From Schistocephalus solidus (lineage: Eukaryota; Platyhelminthes; Cestoda; Diphyllobothriidea; Diphyllobothriidae): 64,000 bases of DNA. This document shows positions 48,505 through 61,210 of this stretch, one piece after another. The notes beneath the pieces were generated by a model. That model was not told the origin of the DNA, made no database searches, and saw only the letters and a program-made list of their open reading frames with translations. A program made the position numbers and the translations under genes. Numbering within the stretch: the first letter of the stretch is position 1; each line of letters opens with the position of its first letter. The stretch lies in assembly GCA_017591395.1 (NCBI GenBank), contig WEDG01004879.1, positions 1-64,000 of the forward strand, read 5' to 3'.

Positions 48505-49340
48505 ATTTTTGGTGGTCACATTTTGGCTTTTGAATTCTCCCAGTAATTTATTCAACCGACCTGCTTTTGCTTCAGCCTGTGATTCCAGAGCTGTTCAAAC
48601 GAATCAGACTTACTGCAGCAACAGGGAAGAAAACTCACGTAAGGTGCGTTATTTCAGTGACCAGTTTACGTGGAACAGCTATCCGGAGGTCTTCATACAC
48701 CGATGCCTACGGGTTCGCCTACAAAGTACCCAACCAGAACAAGCCTCTATGATATTGCATGCACTGCCGTACATCAAGGACGTGTCAGAATCGACAGAGC
48801 GCATTGATGTGAGATTAGATATCGGAATTGCCCACCAGCCTAAAGATCCCATGTGCATCAGGGTCAGGGAAATCAAGGACCGATTAAATCCCCGTGAGCA
48901 TTCGGGTGTAATTTATTGCATCATGTGCATAAACTAAACAGGAGAGACTGGACGTATGCTTGGATCGCGCATTCACGAGCATAAGGTGGCTGCGAGACGG
49001 GGTGATGGATTATCACAAGCGGCAAACTACACCTATAAAACGGGTCACGAGTTTACCTTCGCAGCCGCGAAGATTATCACCCACGCCAGAAGCAAAACAA
49101 GCGGGGAATTTACTACAGCCTGGATCTATTTTGAGAAATCAGTCGAGTGATCTAGCGCTTAACTAACTGGTCCTGCACAGTCACCTCCGGTGTTTGTTTG
49201 GCCCCTTTGCCCTATGACTGTTTTTGCTCTTTGTTGTAACTTGTATATCGGCCGAAAGATTCCATTAAGCGTTGAATAGAGTAGCTGAATAAGGTTATGA
49301 TTCCAGAAAGCGAATTATCTTCTTTTTCTTCCGTGCATTT
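48505..49340 (+). mobile_element. Penelope-like retroelement fragment with GIY-YIG domain, plus strand
   Basis: This copy faces the minus-strand copy at 46920-48370. The frames 48509-48937 and 48567-48752 contain the RT-to-endonuclease linker (TYCSNREENSRKVRYFSDQF, LPYIKDVSEST) and end in GVIYCIMCIN, the start of the GIY-YIG fold. After one in-frame stop the frame continues as TGETGRMLGSRIHEHKVAAR with GHEFTFAAAKIITHA (48935-49110), which contains the conserved R and E/H positions of the nuclease. The 3' tail with GAAAGATTCCATTAAGCG lies near 49255. The copy is 5'-truncated. Confidence 0.78.
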
Positions 49341-49914
49341 GTAATATGCAATTAAAAACACCTCATTTGCATTTATAAAATACCACAGTGCTTGACAACT
49401 CTAAATGGATAGAATGTATTCCATAAGTCTTCATTCAGGCGATCAAGTATGCTTTTATTTTAAACTTAAATTTGATTTTTGCACTGGGGTTTCTCATTTA
49501 GCTAGTTTTACTTTGATGGGAACTTAAATGTCGTTTAAATAAGTATTCTAAGTGCACAAATTGCAATTTGGAATAAAGAGCAGTAACCTAAATTTATCCT
49601 TCCTAAAACCCACATTTCACAGGCCTCATTATTTCCACTAAAGTGAATACGCAGTACATATCATAAACAGTATTTTCGGACAAGACTGGTAATATTTTGT
49701 TTTGATATGAAGCCTTCATGTGGGTTCATTGACGTTTTTCAACGCCTCACGCCAGATGATAGGTCTCTTACGGAGTAGGCAGGCCGTCATCAGTCATATG
49801 TCTACGGCTTAACAGCCAATTTATTCATACAAAAATAAGAACCCAGCATAGTATCGGAAGGGGTCTTGCGCTTCTCGTCGAAAGCCCACATAAACCTAAA
49901 ACACGTATGTGACG
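49341..49914. other. Unassigned stretch
   Basis: AT-rich sequence between the Penelope fragment and the promoter of the duplicated LIM copy. Nothing supported. Confidence 0.4.
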
Positions 49915-50226
49915 TCAATTTAACCAATGGAATCGTAAAAGTAGTGGGGTGGTAGAATTGGCTGAAAGCCCCACGGGATTATTTCAAAAGTGTTGGTCAG
50001 ATGAGGTAATATGAATAGAGTTCACATTGATTTTTGATCACGCATTGACATCTGTTATAAGATAATTTTCACTGTGTTCTTTACTAGGAGTTTAAATTGA
50101 TTATTATCCAGCCATTTCGTTTGATTCATTTTACATGTAATGCAAATACTAAATGATTCTTGCTACAAATCCCAAATGAACATGGTTTTGTTATCTTTTG
50201 CATTCAAAATATTATTTGGGACTAAA

Positions 50227-51056
50227 ATACCGGATTCATGCTGCAAGTGCTTCAAGACCATCAGTAGTACCGTTGTGACTGGAATGAACAAAACCTGGCA
50301 TCCAGAGTGTTTTGTCTGCGCCAGCTGCCACGTCCCTCTCTCCGGAAAACAGTTTCACAACCAACAAGGAACACCATACTGTCTTGATTGCCGCAAAAGC
50401 CAATTCGACCCAACTTGCGAAGTAGGATATCCAAAGGAACTTTGTATAACTTAACAGTTTTGCGTTTGCTATTATGATTGAATTTTCTATTGTAAATTTA
50501 TTTAAGAACTTTTAGTATACTAAGAGCATTAACGGAATGAAGTGATTTTTGAGTTTAAAATTATGAAATGTGTTTAAAGCACTGGGTATCTAAACGTTTA
50601 TATCTGCTAGAAACGTACTCTGCTTTTTATTCGAGCCCTACGTTTAGTTGTCTGAGCCGTTTCCAGTTTAAATTGAGTTCTGAAAATAAACATTTAACTT
50701 AATAAAGCTATTTTGTGCATTATTGTGGATCCTCATTAGCTAAATTATTCATTTTATGTGAGATTAGGTGGATGCGCCTCTTGCATTTCGTGAGTTTTTA
50801 TGGACATTTGTTTCCACCCACTATGCTCTTTTGAACGCGACCTTTTGCAGTAAGCTCATGTTGATCTCATGCAACCTTTATGTAATATTTGCCGAAATGT
50901 TTCCGCAAAATTGACTCAACCATCAAATAAACAATATACAATAACAAAACCTACCATAGAGACTGCTTCGTCTGCTACCAGTGCAAGCAGCCGCTGGACG
51001 GAAAGAAATTCGTCCTCAAGGATGGAGAACATTACTGTGCCAAGCACAACAAATAG
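50227..51056 (+). pseudogene. Unprocessed LIM-domain pseudogene, inverted duplicate of the gene at 19350-20191
   Basis: Exon copies are 50227-50421 (195 bases) and 50895-51056 (162 bases). Both are exactly the lengths of the intact gene's coding exons, with the intron kept at the same place. Homology extends upstream through the promoter (49915 onward) and downstream into the 3'UTR. All 16 zinc ligands are conserved. The lesions are substitutions only: the start ATG reads ATA (50227-50229); the acceptor AG before the second exon reads CG (50893-50894); and a TAA (50928-50930) stands where the intact gene has a Tyr codon (residue 77). The TATA box also reads TATGAATA. Amino-acid differences number 14 in each exon including lesions, many conservative. 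It is a DNA-level duplicate and not a retrocopy. Use of another start or acceptor is possible but would not cure the TAA. Confidence 0.88.
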
Positions 51057-51639
51057 GCAGCGGGAATTTTATACAGAAAACAGAAGTTTCTTACCTTGTT
51101 TTCCATGAATAAATTAGAACTATTATGATATCGCATTCATGTGCATCCTCACTCCTTAAAAATTGAAATTAAAAGTACCAAAAAATAAATTGCTTTTTAT
51201 TTAGTTTGTCTTTTGATACTGTCAGTATGTGCCCCAATCAGAGATGACATCACAAAAGAGCTAGAGATCGTTATATATATGGATGTCACGCAGGCAAAAA
51301 ATACAATTAAACTCTCTTATGACTAGAAGTGAAATCACAGGACCGTACAGTCATGGATTGGGACTTTTTCTTAAAAGGCTGCCTTTTGCAACGTAAGCGG
51401 TCCGCAATGCTCTGACTCCTACAAGTACAAATACACAAAAAGTACTCTGCAGATGTCCAAGCCTGCGTTGTTATTCCCTGCACAGAACGATCTACGGTGC
51501 TGCTCAGCTGCGGTGTAAGGACAATTCTGACGGGAAATAGCACATAAAGAAGCGTTGGGATGGGTTTTTTAGAAGTGCCAGCAACCGCCCCTTCATGATC
51601 TGAATGCTGCCTTTGAGTGACGTCCTCAGTTATTAATGA

Positions 51640-52750
51640 ACAGAAGAAAAGATCCGAGCCTTGGAAGAACTTATCAGCGTAAACAAACACGGAAACAACC
51701 GGTGTGACAGAAATACCAGGATATAAGACCTCACCTCTACACTAACTTCGTGGGGCCAACGAAAACCCTCGACGCGCTGAATCGCTGTGACTAAAACATT
51801 CATACAGTAATTCAACCGTCCTGACCGATTCACGCATATGGGGCGTCAGCTCCATCCTGGAATTTAGGCGCACGTTACTAACAACGGAGCAGGCTGGGAA
51901 AGCATTCAATTTGACAAGCAGAGTGAAGCAGGGCTGTGTAAACGCTCTCATGGGCTTCCATCTCCTATTTACTCTCCTGCTGACAGGCGCCTACCATGAT
52001 GAGTGTCCTGGAATCCGCATTGCCTAAAAGACTGACGGGCACCTTCTCAACAGCTGGTGCATCCAAACCCCTATGCGTCTCTCCCTTACTATTGTCCACG
52101 ATGTGCTTTTCGCGTACGACTGCGCACTCAACAACGCGACGGAAGGGAATATGCAAAAGTGCAGTGTCCTCTTCACGGACAGCTGCACAATCTTCGGACT
52201 TACAATCAATACGGACATCGGTGTTCATGCACCAGCCATCAATCAAACGCATAAATGTTAACGGCACCCAACATAAAATCGAGGAAACTTTTGCCTAACT
52301 AGTCTGCACACTCTCACGCAGTTAATAAATGGACGAAAAAGTTTCGCACTGCATCCCCAAAGTTTTCCAGGCCGTCGGCCGACAACCAATATCCTATGGA
52401 ATCTGTAGGACCTTCGACTGAAAACCAAGCTATAAACTTACAAGGCCTTCGTCTTGACAAAATTCCTATATTGGGTGTATCCTCCAACCAAGCCAAAAAC
52501 TCAAATCCTTCCATTTAATTGGCCTCTGCAGAATACTGACGATAAGATGACAAGAGAGAATTCATGGGACGGGTTTTTCTGGAGCGGATGGAAATCCAAA
52601 GTATTCAGACCATGTTGAGGCAACTGCAAATGTATCTTAAGGACGTGGCCGGGTTTCGTCCCAAGAGCCATGACCTGAGAAGTAACGTCTTTCCTCCTTA
52701 CTGCTGCGGCATATTCGGCCAGCTGCGTGCGGGGTAGTCTCGAAGATTAT
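51640..52750 (+). mobile_element. RTE-type LINE fragment, decayed
   Basis: Plus-strand reading across frames shows an RT palm. HLYTNFVGPTKTLDALNR stands near 51730-51785 in the TFVDLTKAFDTVNR position, and VTNNGA-like text lies near 51870. The catalytic box is near 52097-52130 as HDVLFAYDCALN, where FADD is expected, so the second Asp is changed. Then come TSVFMHQPSIKRINVNGTQ (52217-52272) and a C-terminal block ERMEIQSIQTMLRQLQM near 52580-52640. Many frameshifts and stops are present. Limits are approximate. Confidence 0.72.
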
Positions 52751-54329
52751 ATAAATACAAGGATCGAAGAATATGCTTGAAAATCAGCTGATAGTCCACT
52801 AGTCTGACTTAGTACTGTATGCAAATTATATCTTAGAAAGTTGTAACTTTAGTATTTTCTTTTAAATAAAGCCCTAATATTGGAAATTAAAAAGCAATAT
52901 TTACGAAGTATTATACTACAATGCACTTTCCACGATGCATGCGTTTGTACTATTAGGGTATATGGATATTTTGCAGGGCATTTTTTATAGTAAAAATGCT
53001 TTTGGTTTGCAAATGTCTACTGAGGGATTTCGGGTTTAAGATTTAAAATAAATTTCTGCAGGAAATTTATTTCAAATATGGTCTCAGATTAACGTTGGAG
53101 TGGCTCTTAAGAAAAGGCCTATTTTTATGTGCCATTTTAAATGAACTTTGTAAATTGGGCTTTTTTTATTTTCATTTGTACCTCTTTATGTTTTCAGCAG
53201 AAACATATTTGCTTACTGACCCTTCAAAAAGCCAACTACAATGCTGTTTTACTTTATTAGAATCTTGACAGTCGTCAAATCGTGGTTGTTAGATAATTTG
53301 ATTATGCATTGGGGAAATTTATTCGCTGCATGACACATTTAAAATGCCAACTGTTCTGAAGCGAATTGCAAAGTGCAACTGTCCATTAATTGACCATGGC
53401 ATTGGAATGTTTGCACTCAGCCAACTGGTTACCACATATGTGTTTAAACATAATTTCCAGATTTCCGCTTGTGTTGGTGATAAGAAGGTTCAAGCAGAAA
53501 AGAAGTGTGTTGGTTTGTTGTATGTGAACGAATTCGCTGCAAATTTGTGCTTTCTCCTTTGGTATCTTAATTTTGTTTGCAAACTTCTGCCAAAGATTGT
53601 GCCGTAAACTATAAAATTTGAAATTAATTTACATGCAAATTGGCAAACTTCAGATGAACTAATAACGGCCAGTCTCAATTAATCATTTCACAACTTTCTT
53701 CAGGACAACGTTCTTAATCATACATACAATAGCCACATTACTGTCATCATATTTCCCAATTTTTCCTATCCAAATGTTTTCTTTAAATGCATCGTGGTAA
53801 ATATTTCACAAGTATTATGGAACTTCATCTGCAAATGACTGCTTAATCTGCGTCCGAGCAAAAGACTCGATTGATAATATATCTCATGATGAGGTCTATT
53901 TAAATTCCAAAGAATCATGAGGGTGTTAGGATTTTTCAATTTTTGTCTGTATGAGCACGAGTTATGAATTTTGATTTCTGCATATTTAAAATGTATTGTT
54001 ACACTTTACCTATTGATACGTGATATTGCGTAAAACGGTATTCAATGAGTGTGTAAGAAAATCGACTGCTAATGGTGGAGGTTTTTTCGTTTAACGAAAC
54101 CTTCAGAAATGCATTTTGAATCTTTACAGTAATTTAAGGAAATTGCGTTCGTGAAGAAACGCCCAAATGATCCAAATGGAGGATAATAATGGGGTAACGT
54201 TTTTATGGAATTTAAACACGTCACCGTTCGCATGCTTGTTTACCGGCCTCTCTTCGTGTAAGCGCAGCTAAAATGAAGATTTATTACGTCAGTTGTTCTA
54301 CGACAATCTGTTTCCAAATTCTTTCAGCT
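52751..54329. other. Unassigned AT-rich stretch
   Basis: A strong acceptor-like sequence ends at 53199 (TTTATGTTTTCAG) and is followed by about 20 open codons (QKHICLLTLQKANYNAVLLY). No donor or family supports an exon. An 87-residue plus frame at 53344-53607 shows no recognisable motif. Neither is called. Confidence 0.35.
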
Positions 54330-54480
54330 GTGAGCCAAATATATTTCTTCGAGGATTTTCGACAATTTGGGAAGGGAGGCGAATGTTGCATTCCAGGAGT
54401 GTGTATAAGTGAAGAATAAGAAGGTTGTTCGTCCACCGGAATCATGGCTTTATTCGACTGAGCTCCAGACTGGCACCACA
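54330..54480 (-). mobile_element. 3' end remnant of a Penelope-like element
   Basis: Minus-strand text GAATAAAGCCATGATTCCGG followed by CTTCACTTATACACACTCC matches the 3' tails of the two Penelope fragments (near 47080 and 49290). Only the tail is present. Confidence 0.5.
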
Positions 54481-54539
54481 TGTGTCTGATTGGCCTCTGA
54501 GCCCCCCTATAAATTTTACTCTTTTATATTGCCGTTTTA

Positions 54540-54610
54540 ACTCTGCCGATGAACTCCAGTAAGAGTTCGAAGGCTCAGACGTATAAGGCCATGATTCCAG
54601 TTTGGGAATA
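54540..54610 (+). mobile_element. Second Penelope tail remnant, opposite orientation
   Basis: AAGGCCATGATTCCAG preceded by GAGTTCGAAGGCTCAG resembles the same tail on the plus strand, head to head with 54330-54480. Confidence 0.35.
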
Positions 54611-55105
54611 TCAGTTGGGCCGATACGAAACTTTGATTCTTACTATAATCAGACAATTTTCCTTTCGAAAGACTTTATGTGGGCTGTTAAAGATGTTCAA
54701 AATTTCGAAATTTTTGAATATTTGTAAATAAAACTGCGTCTCTTCAAGAAACAATCCCAGAAGCACCGCAATGTTTGGTATGATACGCAATAAGACTTAA
54801 TTCAAAAGAAAATGAGGAATTCGCTACAGCAAAAGGCGATTATTTTAGCTTTCACATTATTTAAAATGAAATGCCCTTCCGAATTCGCGGGACTGTCATC
54901 TACTAAAAATAAATTTACTAAAACTATGCAATACAAACTTACCTCTACTAGTAATGAAAAAGTAGTGTGTATTTTTACCATATAAATTGCAAAAAGAAAA
55001 ACGATTGCATGATATTAAGTTCTGTTAAGATGAAACGACAAATGAATTTATAAGGGCAGTTCATTTTCATCGATAGTTTTATTTTCATTCTATTTCTCTA
55101 TCAAG

Positions 55106-55249
55106 TGATTCCATCTGTATTGACGCAATCCGCGTTTTTTCGTGAATTGTGCGCTAAAGATAAAAAGGACGTGGATTATTTCAAAAGTGCCCTATCATGT
55201 CTTATCATTTTTCATAAACGGCGATTTTTTCGCTTGTTATTTTTCCTTG
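55106..55249 (+). CDS. Probable exon of an unknown plus-strand gene
   Basis: A strong acceptor with a pyrimidine tract (CATTCTATTTCTCTATCAAG) is followed by 144 open bases and a donor CTTG|GTAATA (GT at 55250). The segment enters with two bases and exits with one. It encodes 47 full codons: IPSVLTQSAFFRELCAKDKK, DVDYFKSALSCLIIFHKRRF and FRLLFFL. The text is clearly coding-like, but no family is recognised. Whether it belongs with 44284-44943 is unknown. Confidence 0.45.
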
Positions 55250-55597
55250 GTAATAATATTTAACTTTCGCAAGAAGCAAATTTTATGTGATATTAATTGC
55301 TATTGGAAGGCGTCTTTAAATACAAAATCGTGCACTATTAAACGCAGATTAAAAGAATTTGTAAAATATGATTTTGCTGAAAGCAGATTATAAAGGATTT
55401 ATACTTCTCCAGGGACTTATTTAACTTTCATTCTATGAGATACCTACTGCTCCAGGTTTTTTAACAGGAGGTCTGCCATTTCCGTGTACTTTTCTGGTAG
55501 TTGCATGCGAAGATATGTCAGCTTTCCTTTCTATTTCTTCAAGATTTCTCATTTCTAAACTGCTCATTTACCTTATTATGTCTTCCTTGCTTTTCAG

Positions 55598-55665
55598 TAT
55601 ATATTCTTGACATGCATATGGCAGTTAAAGATGATGATATGTGTGCCTTATTTCCAACTATATGA
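55598..55665 (+). CDS. Candidate terminal exon following 55106-55249
   Basis: A strong acceptor (TTCCTTGCTTTTCAG) precedes a segment that enters with two bases, matching the one-base exit upstream to form a Val codon. It encodes YILDMHMAVKDDDMCALFPT plus one residue before TGA. The intron would be 348 bases. A donor inside (GATAT|GTGTGC) is also possible, so the end is uncertain. Confidence 0.3.
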
Positions 55666-57675
55666 ATGAATTTATCAAATGCAAGTATGCATGTTCAATC
55701 ATACCTGCATTCTGTGAGTTCACTAATGAAGTATATGCGAAAAAATTACTCATTTCCTTTAAGCAGAAACTTTGCTAATATTCTTTTTCCATGAGAATTT
55801 GAATACGAAATATCTTTTCACTGGAGCTTGCGCATCACTTTGTCGAGCATTTCCAGAACGTAGCGTATTCCGCATGATTCCCAATGTGGCATGTTGATAC
55901 AACTTCTACAAATATTTCTGAGTCTTAAGGAAGGATTTTCCGAGACTTAATTGTTACCTATGAGTCTTTGAATAATTTCAGAACATAGGTTTACCTATTT
56001 TCAACTTAAAGTCTTGGCGGTCTACTATGATATCATCGGACAGCAGGCTGTTATCAGCATTCATACTGTAAATAACCGAAAACCTTCTGAACGTATAAAG
56101 CTTATTGCTGGGTCTTCCTGGTGGCAGTAAAGGTGAAGAAGATCGGATAATTATTCAGTCTATTTATGTTAGTTTAATTACGCCAGATTGCAGAAACGCA
56201 CAATATCAATAGTCGCGCAGGCTTTCATTACCCTAAAAGACACGCTCATAATAAAGTTTTAACCTTGACGCAATTTTTTTCAAACCGGTACGCTCCACCT
56301 GCTCAATTTTTAAACACTATGACAGGCCTCTGTTCAGTTTGCTTACGTGGCTGGTGCGATGTCTGTTAGCTAGAAGTTTGGGTTATGATGTCACTGCTAA
56401 CTTAGAAAGACACTGTTTGGAGAAATGTTTGGAGCTGTAACTAAGCGCAGATGTTATGACGTCATATCACTCGGCATATAAAGGCGACAGGAACTAAGAG
56501 TACGATTTAAATGCAAACAAAGAGGCAACATGAGGAAGCGGTGGATAATTAAAAAGGAAGTTTTGTAAGCGACTGCTTAAACACCCCATAGGAAGTATGA
56601 GCAATGAAAAAACAGTCATCCTGATATGAATGTCGCACTCAATACCAATTTATTAGCCGATACCTCGAATATTGAAACACTTTTTGTTCACCTCAAAAAA
56701 ATGTTGACGTCTAAGTCATTTAAACTTTCGGTTGCGTATTCATCCCTGCTATTCGGGTGGTCTTATGGTTTAAGTGGCAAAGATTTTATTTTCTAAAATA
56801 TGAAATTCAAGTTAAATTGAGCAATGCAACTTGGCACTGACCATAAACAAAGTTTCCTGTTGATGCACAACGTTTGTCATTGTTTGAAGTAGACCGGACA
56901 CAGAAGGGTTCACATTATAGCACAAGGACCAAACTCCCCGGTTGTACAAACATTCCGCTAAGAGGCAGTTAGCCGACAGCAATTTCATAAGACGACTCGA
57001 CGAAGGGAAAGTTTAATAGTCTTTGAGTTCGAGGGTGAGCTGTTTCACTAACCATCTCTTCAAAAAAATTTCCAATTTCTGAATTTTGTTTAACAGTAGA
57101 GACAGAAACTTTATCAGAATCATTAATTAAGATGTGGCAATTGCGCTTTACCTTTACATCTTTAACAATTTACCTGTTTGCCAGATCAGTTTTCGACCAG
57201 AATGCACTTACATCACCTCTACATAGTTGAGGACTGAGCTTTAATCGGATCTGTAGACCTTCCGGTAGTCTTCGGTGACAACTGTTCCACTAATTGCAGA
57301 CTGTGTGTATAATAGTCATTTTACTATCCTTGAGGTCTGGTTGTCTGGGAATAAATAAGAAGCGCGCAGGGGTGTAATGTTTAATATAAAGCATAATGGT
57401 TGATTTTAGAAAGTTACTTCATTTAAAGCAAAACCAAAGTGCCGCTGCTCATGGACAGAAATGAGGCATATTTTCATACTTATGTAAGTAAATAGCCGAG
57501 GTACTAGTTTAATCAAATGATACGTGGGATTTTACGAATGATCTGTTATTTATAATGACAATCCTTCATTGGAAAACAGAGTGAAACGCACGAAAAATTT
57601 CACGTTTCATAGACGCTTCCAAAACCATGTGCATGTATACTTACTGCGAAAAACTCAAGATAAAATTTAAACTAA
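55666..57675. other. Unassigned AT-rich stretch
   Basis: No gene, RNA or repeat that I can support lies between the last exon candidate and the left inverted-repeat arm. Confidence 0.45.
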
Positions 57676-58919
57676 GTTTAGACCAAAATTGTTCTTTGGT
57701 ACAACACAGTAAAATTGGCACGGGGTTTTTATACATACGATGAAAATTTATACACCTGCTGATATTGTTATCTATAAAATTTGTTACTTTACATCCAGGA
57801 TTTATGTTGTTTATTCTTTCTGAAATATTAAAACACTTAAATATGCTGCGTCATTTAAAAATTTGAATTAAGAGTGAGCATCCTTACAAATTGGTGCAAT
57901 TTGGATGCCAGATACTCAATTGCGACAAACAACTGTATTTGCTAATTAATAGGTGGCAATTTTGGGTTAAATTTGGTTATTTATTGCAAATAGAAAACTT
58001 AAAAGGAACGGTAAAAGTGAACACCAAAAATTTAGCCACAAAACTATATTCAATTATATGTTGCTTTAAAAAATGAAAAATAAAGCATAAACATAAATGA
58101 AACAATTCAGATTACTCCTCTAAACCTTCTAAAATGCGTCAAAAGGCTACACGTGAAAAGTAAGCCAAATATTTGAAAAAATTATGATTTTCAATTTATG
58201 TTATTTGGACAGTATACAAGGTAGCGAAAACCATCGTAAAGTTCGCATAATCTGCTGCTTCCAGGTAACAAATTGAGTTGTCAGAAATCTTTTAAGTGAA
58301 TATATATTTGGGAATCCTTAAGCCCGGGCGATTGGATAGGATGCAACATAACACTATAGATAAAAGAGAGAAAAAATAAATAACCGGCGGGAGGCTGCTT
58401 ACTGAAGAGTACCGGCACCTAATTGTCGGCAATGTGTATTCTATGACCCGAGAGTACTGAGTCTTCTGCTCTGCGTGGCCTCGGACTGCGTTCAGGTCCA
58501 ATCAAAGTCGCAGGCTCCAAGAGCAATGACTTTCCCACCCCATATTGGGTTCTCTACGACATAGTTTGGCCAAATTAATTGGCCACACAGGTGAGAACCT
58601 TTTCTTACGCTAATTCCATTGAGCTAGATGGCCCAGGAATCATCACGCCAAAATCAAACACAGGTGATGAAATTTCAGCCCTCAAAGATTCAAAGGCCAG
58701 TCATTACACAACCTTTGCACAAGAGGACAACTATTCCTGAGGGAGTGGGAACCGTTAATCATCGAAGGCGTGTTTTGGCAAAGCAACTTCATCCCATGAC
58801 TACAATAATTCCCCGTGTATTAAATAGTCGTATCTGATGATGGATTAAAGCAAGAACCCGAAATTTGAGCCGAATAAATTTCCTATTCCACTGATGGCGC
58901 CTACTCCTTCTCAACCTTA
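57676..58919 (+). repeat. Left inverted-repeat arm
   Basis: About 1244 bases, matching 63087-61837 in reverse complement. It includes a 69-residue plus frame (58628-58837, MAQESSRQNQTQVMKF start). The right arm has a counterpart of this frame on the minus strand with differences, so the frame is likely incidental or a decayed piece of the element. Confidence 0.8.
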
Positions 58920-59830
58920 AATAGCTACCAATCGCAACCAATAAGACAAAATGCTAATCCTTCGTACTTACGGAACCATCTAACATGCAAAACTACCCCC
59001 ACTGCTAAATCAAACTGCTTCATCTAACAAATAATTCTTCTGAATTAATTTTAGTAATAAATTCTAAAATCTCGCCCTAGTAACTAATCGTAACTACCAA
59101 CCAAATTATCGAACCTCAAGAATAAACCCCAACAACAAACAGTACAACTGTACACTCACAACCAAGTGTCTCCAAGTTCACAAGCACTAAGATAGTGTCA
59201 ATTTACGCGGGGACAAGATAGGAGGTGCAAACAAATAATGAAGGAGTTGAAGGGAAACAACATGCGTAGTTTTCCGAATGAAACGATTAAATAGAAAATA
59301 AACAGTAGAGTGTTGATGGGTGTAAAATGTCCTATGCCGAATTTATGAACAGAAGCGAGAAGGTCTAGTCATATTAGTAAGCAAAAGGTTATGATAATGT
59401 CAAATTGAAGGTAGAGCCAAAACGAGAAACCATACTTGGGAATGTATACTAACTTATATATCTAATCTCAACAACAAATTGATAACTTAAACTTCGAAGA
59501 CAAACTACTGACCGTAACTTCTAACCTTAATTATAAGGACAAACTGCTATGCCCAAATTATAACCTCAGTAGTTCAACTTAAATAATAATTATAACTGGT
59601 AATCCCACCTGCCAAACCTAAAAATTCATTCTACAAACTTCTCAAATAGCCGAGACTACCAAAACAAACTTCTAACGGTAACTGCGAATCGAAAAAACTA
59701 ACCGCATCAATTAACCCTAACTTCTAATCAAAATAACTTACCCTAAAACCTAATCCTAATACATAATCAAAATAACTAACCCTAACTGATAATACAAACC
59801 TCTAACCCTACAAACTAATCACATCAACTA
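58920..59830 (-). repeat. Degenerate telomere-like (CTAACC-related) block inside the inverted-repeat unit
   Basis: Plus-strand pieces such as TTAACCCTAACTTCTAATC, AACTAACCCTAACTGATAA and CTCTAACCCTAC occur, densest at 59650-59830. More drifted CTAA/CTAACC units extend back toward 58920. The G-rich strand is the minus strand. A long low-G composition is kept over the whole block. Confidence 0.5.
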
Positions 59831-61210
59831 AAGTAAATGAGTACTCCCAGTCGAAAATTAAATGCCAAATTTCCGAACAAACCCAACCTGTGAAGCCCCC
59901 GGTCCCAGTCACAAATGCCCATCCATAGTCCAAAAACCCTTAAATTAACCTTGATTCATTATTTGAAGAATAATCCACTAAGAACATGACCAGCCAAACC
60001 TTCCGGAGCCCTGCTTATGACTGCCCAATAACAGATTAACCAGCGAAATCATGCCTACTGAAACATTACAGTAAGCAGACCACAAGGTTACTACTAAATG
60101 AGGCTGCTGGATCATTCTTCGCCCGGAACGGATTACATGAAAAATGCTTAAGCTTCAGAGTCAACGGAAGTTGTGGTCAAAACACTGAAGATGGAAGATG
60201 TTAAGCATAGCAGTAGACAAAACGTTCAAAAGTTGGCGATAAAGTTTCCTTTTCGAAAAAAAACATAAACTTCAATCTTTTAAAATGTCCATTTGTATCA
60301 CATTTGCCGCGTGGTCATTATGCTGCCACCGTCGTATCTGTCATGGCGATAATCACCGAGTTTTCTGTTCATGCACCCGCGAAATTCCACAATTTGCTCA
60401 CACGTTTCGTATTAACATCTGTACGACAGCGTTGGGTAGGCCGATTGGACTGAATCCATAAAGCATGGCTTTATTTTTTGCTGGAGATAGCGATTTAACA
60501 GCATTGTTCTGACAGTGCCCCAGTAAAAAAAATATTATTTGAGTCGCTTTCACCTAGAATCGAATGTTTTTTGCGTAAACTTCAATGGACAGTCCGTCCA
60601 TATCTGCTGCTCTGCTGATGAGTGACCATGTTTTTCGTTCAGACAGACGATAGCGGCGTAGAGTTCCCGAGGTTAGTGAAATTTAAATTAGTTATTTTGC
60701 AGAGATTTCAATGAACACCTTTTAAGAAATACGGATTTAGACATGCAGTTGGAGTTCCTCTAAGGTGAATATCGTTTTCAAAATGATGCTATACTGAAGC
60801 CATTCCTCGACTTAATGGTCAGGTGATTATCTATTTTGACCTTTCACAAGGTCAAAAAGTTGGTTAGGTCTTCCTTTGTCTCCAAAAGGGAGGTTACCAC
60901 CATATCCGGAACAATTTTTTATGCAAGTCCGATTGGGTGAGTTCTTAATAACCACGTTGTTTAACAATATTCTGCCTTACAGTTTCAGCTCCTGGGAAAT
61001 TGTAACGTGCTGGACATTTTCGGTGTTAAGGAATATGAATTATGCCCTGGTATTTGCTTTGGTTTCTAGTTAGGTACTCTAGCTCTGACTTGCACTTTTA
61101 TGAGTAGCGTACACAACTCATTAACACACGAAAACGGAGTGTTGTGATTAACTAGTATGGCATGTGGTTTGCGAAGCACGGATAAAAGTGGCAGATTTTT
61201 GTTTCTTTAT

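Noticed and set aside
50895..51056. Active second LIM gene
   Set aside because: Start codon, acceptor and a Tyr codon are all lost; an alternative start or acceptor would still meet the internal TAA.
53344..53607. 87-residue plus-strand ORF (MPTVLKRIAKC start)
   Set aside because: Possible in principle, but no recognisable motif, promoter or splice context was found.
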